Shown: in pieces, positions 6,992 through 10,272 of the stretch
Layout: every line of letters begins with the position of its first letter
Numbering within the stretch: the first letter of the stretch is position 1
Assembly: GCA_028284845.1 (NCBI GenBank)
Contig: JANQQY010000156.1
Location: 1 to 10,272, forward strand
Direction: 5' to 3'
DNA: 10,272 nt
Source of the DNA: Spirochaetales bacterium
Lineage (GTDB): Bacteria > Spirochaetota > Spirochaetia > DSM-27196 > SLST01
The notes under the pieces: model-generated
The model's input: the letters and a program-made list of their open reading frames with translations, nothing else
What the model was told of the DNA's origin: nothing
Database searches by the model: none
Translations under genes and position numbers: made by a program

Positions 6992-8296
6992 CTATGTCCG
7001 GGCTTGGCGCGCGGGGAAGGTGATCAGAACCGAGGTTCCATCCCGCTCGGATGTGGTAAACGAGATTTCACCGCGGTGCACACGTGTGACAAGCGCCGCG
7101 ACGTAGGTTCCAAGACCGGTACCGTTCTTCTTGCCGCTTGTTGCATACCGATCAAAAAAGACCCCGCGAATCTCCTCCGGGACGACTCCAGAGTTGTGCA
7201 CCTCAATCTCGTATGGATCACCGGTCGTGACTGATATGGTGACGGTATCGGACTTGCTGCTTGCCTCGACGGCGTTCCGAACGATGTTGGCGAGGGCTGT
7301 TGAGAGATAGAGCTTTTCACCCTCAATGGGGATTTGTTCGGACCACTCGGGCTCGTCGCCGTCGATCTTGAACGCCATCCGCACACCGGTCCCGGCGGCA
7401 AGCGGATCACACTCGCGTCGGACCTCCTGCATGACTTCCACCAGGTTCACCGGGCGTGGGCGCAGCTCGTAGGTTCCCTCTTCCATCTTAATGAGGTCCA
7501 TACTGCTCGAGAGCATCGTATTGAGCTTGCGACCCGACTCACGAATGATCATACAGAGGTCGCGATGCTCGTCAGAGATATCGTCAACCATAAGGATCTC
7601 CGCTGCGGCGATGATCCCGTTTAGTGGATTGCGCAGGTCGTGCCGAATCATTCGCTCGACCTGCGCCTTCACCTTCTCAAGTTCCTCGCGCTGCCTCATC
7701 TCGTCGTTGAGGCGATCGACTGTCTGCTTGAGCATCTGCTCGGCGCGCTTGCGCTCGCTGATATCAAGGACGAAGGTCACCTTCTTCGGCCGTCCATCAA
7801 CGTCAATGATGTACGCGGCGTCCGCGATGATGTTCATGATCTCGCCGGATTTCTTCTTGACCGACCATTCGCCACGAAGCTCGTACCGGCGGCCCATGAA
7901 CTCGTCGTGAAGCCGAATCAGCTCGTCGCGGTATTCATCAGGAACAACGAGGGTGAAGTGGTTCCCGATCAATTCCTCCGGTTCGTACTGATAGAGCTTG
8001 CAGTAGGTAGGATTGGCGTACTCGTAGTAGCCATTCTCGTCGGTGATGCAGATACCTACCGGAGTCGACTCGATGATTCCTCGTAACCGGCCCTCACTCT
8101 GCTTGAGATCCGCGTTGTAGCTGCGGACGATCTCCTCACGCTGCTCCGCAAGATCGTTGACTGCTGCTGCGAACTCCCCAACCGGAGAGTCCGGATCATC
8201 ATCAACGGTAACAGGCGTGAATTTCCCACTTGCAATCTGACGAAGAAGCGCCGTGACCGTTGCGAGGTCGGGCTCACCGTTCAGTTGTTGTCCCAC
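6992..8296 (-). CDS. Soluble HAMP-like/PAS sensor histidine kinase
   Basis: A sensor kinase of 434 residues that should autophosphorylate and pass phosphate to an unlinked response regulator. No receiver is in the protein or window. Residues 10-60 look HAMP-like (IASGKF, then an acidic stretch, then VGEFAAAVNDLAEQ). A PAS domain covers about 70-185 and ends in the usual DISERKRAEQ, leading into a coiled coil (186-215). The phospho-acceptor is His219 in RHDLRNPLNG. The ATPase part has an N box (Asn337, Asn341), a G1 region reading HNSG in place of DxG, and GTGLGTY (392-398). No transmembrane segment is seen, so signals are probably cytoplasmic. GTG 8296 is chosen because no in-frame alternative fits. 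It has no Shine-Dalgarno, and a possible -10 box lies just before it. Confidence 0.93.
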   Translation of the reverse strand: MGQQLNGEPDLATVTALLRQIASGKFTPVTVDDDPDSPVGEFAAAVNDLAEQREEIVRSYNADLKQSEGRLRGIIESTPVGICITDENGYYEYANPTYCKLYQYEPEELIGNHFTLVVPDEYRDELIRLHDEFMGRRYELRGEWSVKKKSGEIMNIIADAAYIIDVDGRPKKVTFVLDISERKRAEQMLKQTVDRLNDEMRQREELEKVKAQVERMIRHDLRNPLNGIIAAAEILMVDDISDEHRDLCMIIRESGRKLNTMLSSSMDLIKMEEGTYELRPRPVNLVEVMQEVRRECDPLAAGTGVRMAFKIDGDEPEWSEQIPIEGEKLYLSTALANIVRNAVEASSKSDTVTISVTTGDPYEIEVHNSGVVPEEIRGVFFDRYATSGKKNGTGLGTYVAALVTRVHRGEISFTTSERDGTSVLITFPARQART

Positions 8297-8304
8297 GGCT
8301 CATA

Positions 8305-8333
8305 AGGATATCAGCGATAATTGGAGTGATAAA
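8305..8333 (-). promoter_or_regulatory. Possible extended -10 promoter of the histidine kinase gene
   Basis: On the minus strand TGATATCCT (8313-8305) fits an extended -10 (TG, one base, TATCCT). A weak TTTATC (8333-8328) lies 17 bases upstream. Initiation would fall near 8298, only about two bases before the GTG, so the message would be almost leaderless. The match is modest. Confidence 0.3.
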
Positions 8334-8386
8334 GAGAGGATTCGAGAGCGTGAGGAAGACCGATTCGGCGCCACAAGACGCCACTA

Positions 8387-8395
8387 TGCTATAGA
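8387..8395 (+). promoter_or_regulatory. Possible extended -10 promoter of the HExxH/HTH gene, within a dyad
   Basis: TGCTATAGA fits the extended -10 pattern TG, one base, TATAAT, with no clear -35 box. It is bracketed by an imperfect inverted repeat, CCACTAT (8381-8387) and ATAGAGTGG (8391-8399), which could be an operator. The leader would be about 10 bases and still include GAGGAA before the ATG at 8412. Confidence 0.35.
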
Positions 8396-8411
8396 GTGGG
8401 CGCGAGGAATC

Positions 8412-9209
8412 ATGAATCAAGACCAGGTCAAGGATCGCTTGCTGCAGATCAAGGATGATGTCGAAGAGTTCTCGCTGATCTTCAGCGGCAAACAGAGCAA
8501 AAAGGCACACGGTCTCTACCACCCGGAGACGCGCGAGATCATTATTCACAACCGGAACTTCACCGACGAAAACGCGTTGATGTACACCGCGATTCACGAA
8601 TTCGCACACCACGTACACTTCACCACCTCGGCCGTGCCGGTAGGACCCAGGGCGCACAATCGGGAGTTCCGGAGCATCCTGCACGCTCTGCTTGCCGACG
8701 CCGAGCGCGCGGGCGTCTACGGGAATCCCTTTCGAACCGACCCGGAGTTCGCATCGCTCACGCAACGGCTGCGCGAGGACTTTCTCGCTCCAAACGGCAC
8801 GCTGGTGAAGTCGTTTGGGGCGGCCCTTCTTGAGGCGCAGGAGCTCTGCACCCGCAAGGGCGCCCGGTTCGAGGACTACCTGGAGCGGGAACTCGCACTG
8901 GACAAGAGCACGGCGTTCACCATGATGAAGATCAGCAGCTTTGATCTCGACCCATCGATCGGCCACCAGAACATGGCGATGGTTGCGCAGATCCCGAATG
9001 GCGATCGACGCAGAGAAGCCGAGCAGGCCTTTCTCGCCGGCCAGAGTCCAGACACGGTCAAGACGCAGGTAATCGCGCCGTCGGCACGCACTCCTGAGGA
9101 CCCGGTCGACAAACTCGTCAAAGAGCGCTCACGAATCGAGAAAACGATCTCGAACCTCCAAATGCGGCTCGAGGAAATTGAGCATCGTCTTGAGACGCTC
9201 GACTCGTAG
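8412..9209 (+). CDS. HExxH zinc-peptidase-like protein with ParB/DUF3102-like HTH region and C-terminal coiled coil
   Basis: I do not recognise a named family. The 265-residue protein has three parts. Residues 1-100 hold HEFAHH (62-67), a zinc HExxH motif, followed 15 residues later by AHNREF (81-86). A third His before an E-F pair resembles the HExxH...H site of SprT/Spartan proteases, while the overall look also recalls IrrE/ImmA peptidases. Residues 132-217 resemble DUF3102 or KorB/ParB helix-turn-helix regions: ALLEAQEL, then FEDYLERELALDKSTAFTMMKI, then a helix with IPNGDRRREAEQAFLAG. Residues 230-263 form a charged coiled coil. No signal peptide or membrane segment is seen, so it is probably cytoplasmic. 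ATG 8412 has GAGGAA just upstream; an extension to 8253 would overlap the divergent kinase gene. It may cut a regulator or act on DNA-bound protein, but the substrate is unknown. Confidence 0.85.
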   Translation: MNQDQVKDRLLQIKDDVEEFSLIFSGKQSKKAHGLYHPETREIIIHNRNFTDENALMYTAIHEFAHHVHFTTSAVPVGPRAHNREFRSILHALLADAERAGVYGNPFRTDPEFASLTQRLREDFLAPNGTLVKSFGAALLEAQELCTRKGARFEDYLERELALDKSTAFTMMKISSFDLDPSIGHQNMAMVAQIPNGDRRREAEQAFLAGQSPDTVKTQVIAPSARTPEDPVDKLVKERSRIEKTISNLQMRLEEIEHRLETLDS

Positions 9210-9236
9210 ACGAACCTCCAGAGTGCCGTTTGAGTG

Positions 9237-9265
9237 TTGAACGGGCTCCCGCGGAGTCGTAAGAT
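9237..9265 (+). promoter_or_regulatory. Promoter of the glutaredoxin/FTR pair
   Basis: TTGAAC (9237-9242), a 17-base spacer and TAAGAT (9260-9265) give a sigma-70 type promoter with four of six matches in each box and ideal spacing. The ATG of the glutaredoxin at 9272 lies where transcription would start, so a leaderless message is predicted. No Shine-Dalgarno precedes the ATG. Confidence 0.55.
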
Positions 9266-9271
9266 GTGGCG

Positions 9272-9595
9272 ATGAGCACTGCAATTGATCAGGTGGAATT
9301 CAACGAGGTTGAGGGGCCGATCGCTGCCAGGAAACTGAGCGTCTACGCGCTTTCCACCTGCGCATTCTGCAAACGTGGGATGCAGTACCTCAAGGACAAT
9401 GACCTCGCCTATCGATATGTCTACCTGGACCAACTCGATTTCGACTTGAAGCGCGAAGTAAAGGCCGAGCTCAAGGCGAAGTTCGGCGACATCAAGCTCT
9501 ACCCTATTCTCACCATTGACGATGACACCGCGCTGACAGGCTACACGCAGGAGAAGTGGGCGGAGGCCCTGGGACTTCCGACGGAGCAGGAGTAG
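9272..9595 (+). CDS. Glutaredoxin-like CxxC thiol oxidoreductase
   Basis: A small thioredoxin-fold disulfide reductase of 107 residues. After about 20 extra N-terminal residues, KLSVYALSTCAFCKRG places the redox pair at Cys30 and Cys33. The cis-proline is Pro78 in LYPILTI, and TGYTQEKW (89-96) is the C-terminal edge. The usual glutathione-binding TVP before the cis-Pro is replaced by LYP, so dependence on glutathione is doubtful and an NrdH-like, reductase-coupled role is more likely. GTG 9266 is also in frame, but ATG 9272 is preferred for position and codon. It abuts the FTR homologue with no gap, which suggests the latter is its reductant. Confidence 0.9.
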   Translation: MSTAIDQVEFNEVEGPIAARKLSVYALSTCAFCKRGMQYLKDNDLAYRYVYLDQLDFDLKREVKAELKAKFGDIKLYPILTIDDDTALTGYTQEKWAEALGLPTEQE

Positions 9596-9916
9596 GTGAC
9601 AAAGACTCACCAGAACGCACTCGAGTTCGTGCGTGCCGTGGCGAGGCACCAGGGCTGGAAACTCAACGGCGACGCGGACTTTGTATCCGATGTCGCTGCG
9701 GGTCTTGCGGAGAACTACAACAGATATGGCTACTTCCTGTGCCCGTGTCGCGACGGCGACGGTGATCGAAGCAGCGACAAAGACATTATCTGCCCGTGCG
9801 ACTACGCGCAGCCGGATCAGAAAGAGTATGGGCATTGCTTCTGTGGGCTGTTCGTGAGCGAGGCATTTCTTGCATCCGGAAATTCACCGGTCCCAATCCC
9901 CGAGCGTCGGGAGTAG
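9596..9916 (+). CDS. Ferredoxin:thioredoxin reductase catalytic-chain homologue
   Basis: A 4Fe-4S protein of 106 residues that takes electrons from ferredoxin one at a time and reduces a disulfide in a thioredoxin-like partner. The six family cysteines are present as CPC (49-51), CPC (66-68) and CFC (81-83) in YGHCFCGLF. In the plant and cyanobacterial enzyme the last motif is CHC, whose His serves at the active site; here it is Phe with a His just before the first Cys. Spacings between motifs are 14 and 12 residues, against 16 and 8 in chloroplast FTR. GTG 9596 follows the glutaredoxin stop directly, with AGGAG (9588-9592) close upstream. No variable FTR subunit is adjacent, as is usual outside oxygenic phototrophs. 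Confidence 0.92.
   Translation: MTKTHQNALEFVRAVARHQGWKLNGDADFVSDVAAGLAENYNRYGYFLCPCRDGDGDRSSDKDIICPCDYAQPDQKEYGHCFCGLFVSEAFLASGNSPVPIPERRE
9899..9911. repeat. Short hairpin at the FTR/Hpt convergent junction
   Basis: CCCGA, a GCG loop and TCGGG form a perfect 5-bp stem just before the FTR stop codon. It is followed on the plus strand only by AGTAGGTTATT. It could contribute to termination in either direction, but it is weak. Confidence 0.25.
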
Positions 9917-9917
9917 G

Positions 9918-10272
9918 TTATTCGGCCCGTTGCATGAGGTCGAGCATCGATCGGATAAGTGGAAGCAGCTTGTCCACAGCCGCCTGGACGCGAGGTTCAT
10001 CTGCGGCCCGGGCCGCGGTTTCGAGTTCTCGGGCCGCATCCAGAGCGCGTTCCGCCTGAAGGGTTCCGCTCGTGTTCGCCAGCGAGTGAGCGGCCTTCAC
10101 GATTGCAGCGAAATTGATTGGAGAGAGTGCCTCTTCGATGGTGGTGATGCGCTCCGGCACCTCTTCCAGATAGATCGAGACAATCTCTTCGAGCACATCC
10201 GGACTATCCGAGTAGGCGGCTGCAAAGAGGTGGTAGGAAAATCCTGAATCGACGTCCACCGGCGATTGGTTT
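9918..10272 (-). CDS. Hpt phosphotransfer domain, C-terminal part of a protein running off the window
   Basis: A four-helix histidine phosphotransfer domain that accepts phosphate from a receiver domain and passes it on. The acceptor is His58, counted from the GTG at 10259, in AAHSLANTSGTL. The Lys-Gly normally found three and four residues after the His is Ala-Asn here. The frame stays open from that GTG to the window edge (codons for Asn-Gln-Ser-Pro). PVDVDSGF looks like the usual entry of an Hpt domain after a linker. It is therefore probably the end of a hybrid kinase or multidomain regulator, although a stand-alone 113-residue Hpt starting at 10259 is possible. Its TAA lies one base from the convergent FTR stop. 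Confidence 0.85.
   Translation of the reverse strand, partial: NQSPVDVDSGFSYHLFAAAYSDSPDVLEEIVSIYLEEVPERITTIEEALSPINFAAIVKAAHSLANTSGTLQAERALDAARELETAARAADEPRVQAAVDKLLPLIRSMLDLMQRAE
10003..10016 (+). repeat. 14-base perfect palindrome inside the Hpt gene, weak terminator candidate
   Basis: GCGGCCCGGGCCGC is a perfect palindrome. With flanking bases it folds as a 7-pair stem (one G-T wobble) with a CCGG loop, followed on the plus strand by TTTCGAGTTC. It sits 87 bases past the FTR stop, antisense to the Hpt gene, and could end the grx-FTR transcript. The T tract is poor and GC-rich coding DNA yields such palindromes by chance. Confidence 0.25.

Noticed and set aside
8253..8411. Extension of the peptidase/HTH protein to 8253
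   Set aside because: It would overlap the start of the divergent histidine kinase; the extra residues are of unlikely composition, and ATG 8412 has a ribosome site.
8876..9835. 319-codon open frame on the minus strand
   Set aside because: It lies antisense to the peptidase, glutaredoxin and FTR genes, which all have clear motifs. It has no recognisable domain, and long shadow frames are expected in GC-rich DNA.

Overview
This is a dense, GC-rich bacterial chromosomal window with almost no non-coding DNA. Five mevalonate-pathway genes on the plus strand (fni, mvaA, mvaD, mvaK2, mvaK1) come in the order I remember for the Borrelia burgdorferi mevalonate cluster (bb0684 to bb0688). The neighbours are an E. 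coli FbaA-type class II aldolase, a PAS histidine kinase and an Hpt protein. I infer a GC-rich, probably free-living spirochaete. The assignment rests mainly on remembered gene order, so it is moderate at best.

Layout. Bases 1-4690 (+) hold the 3' two thirds of fni followed by mvaA, mvaD, mvaK2 and mvaK1. Each junction overlaps or nearly touches, so this looks like one translationally coupled operon whose promoter lies upstream of the window. Bases 4705-8296 (-) hold, in transcription order, a soluble HAMP-like/PAS histidine kinase, an exported N-acetylmuramoyl-L-alanine amidase and a class II fructose-bisphosphate aldolase. The aldolase has its own near-consensus sigma-70 promoter. Its intrinsic terminator lies inside the convergent mvaK1 coding sequence. 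Bases 8412-9916 (+) hold an unusual zinc-peptidase/helix-turn-helix protein, then a two-gene redox unit: a CxxC glutaredoxin-like protein directly abutting a ferredoxin:thioredoxin reductase catalytic-chain homologue. Bases 9918-10272 (-) hold the C-terminal Hpt domain of a protein that runs off the window.

How the genes work together. The mevalonate enzymes convert HMG-CoA to mevalonate, phosphorylate it twice, decarboxylate it to IPP and isomerise IPP to DMAPP. The acetyl-CoA to HMG-CoA steps are not in the window. The glutaredoxin/FTR pair suggests electron flow from ferredoxin to a small dithiol protein. The kinase and amidase may be co-transcribed, but nothing in the sequence proves a regulatory link.

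The most unusual items are the HExxH-plus-HTH protein (8412-9209), the glutaredoxin/FTR pair with a promoter placed for leaderless transcription, the terminator buried in mvaK1, and altered motifs in the phosphomevalonate kinase and HMG-CoA reductase. No rRNA, tRNA, CRISPR array, insertion sequence or prophage gene was seen.
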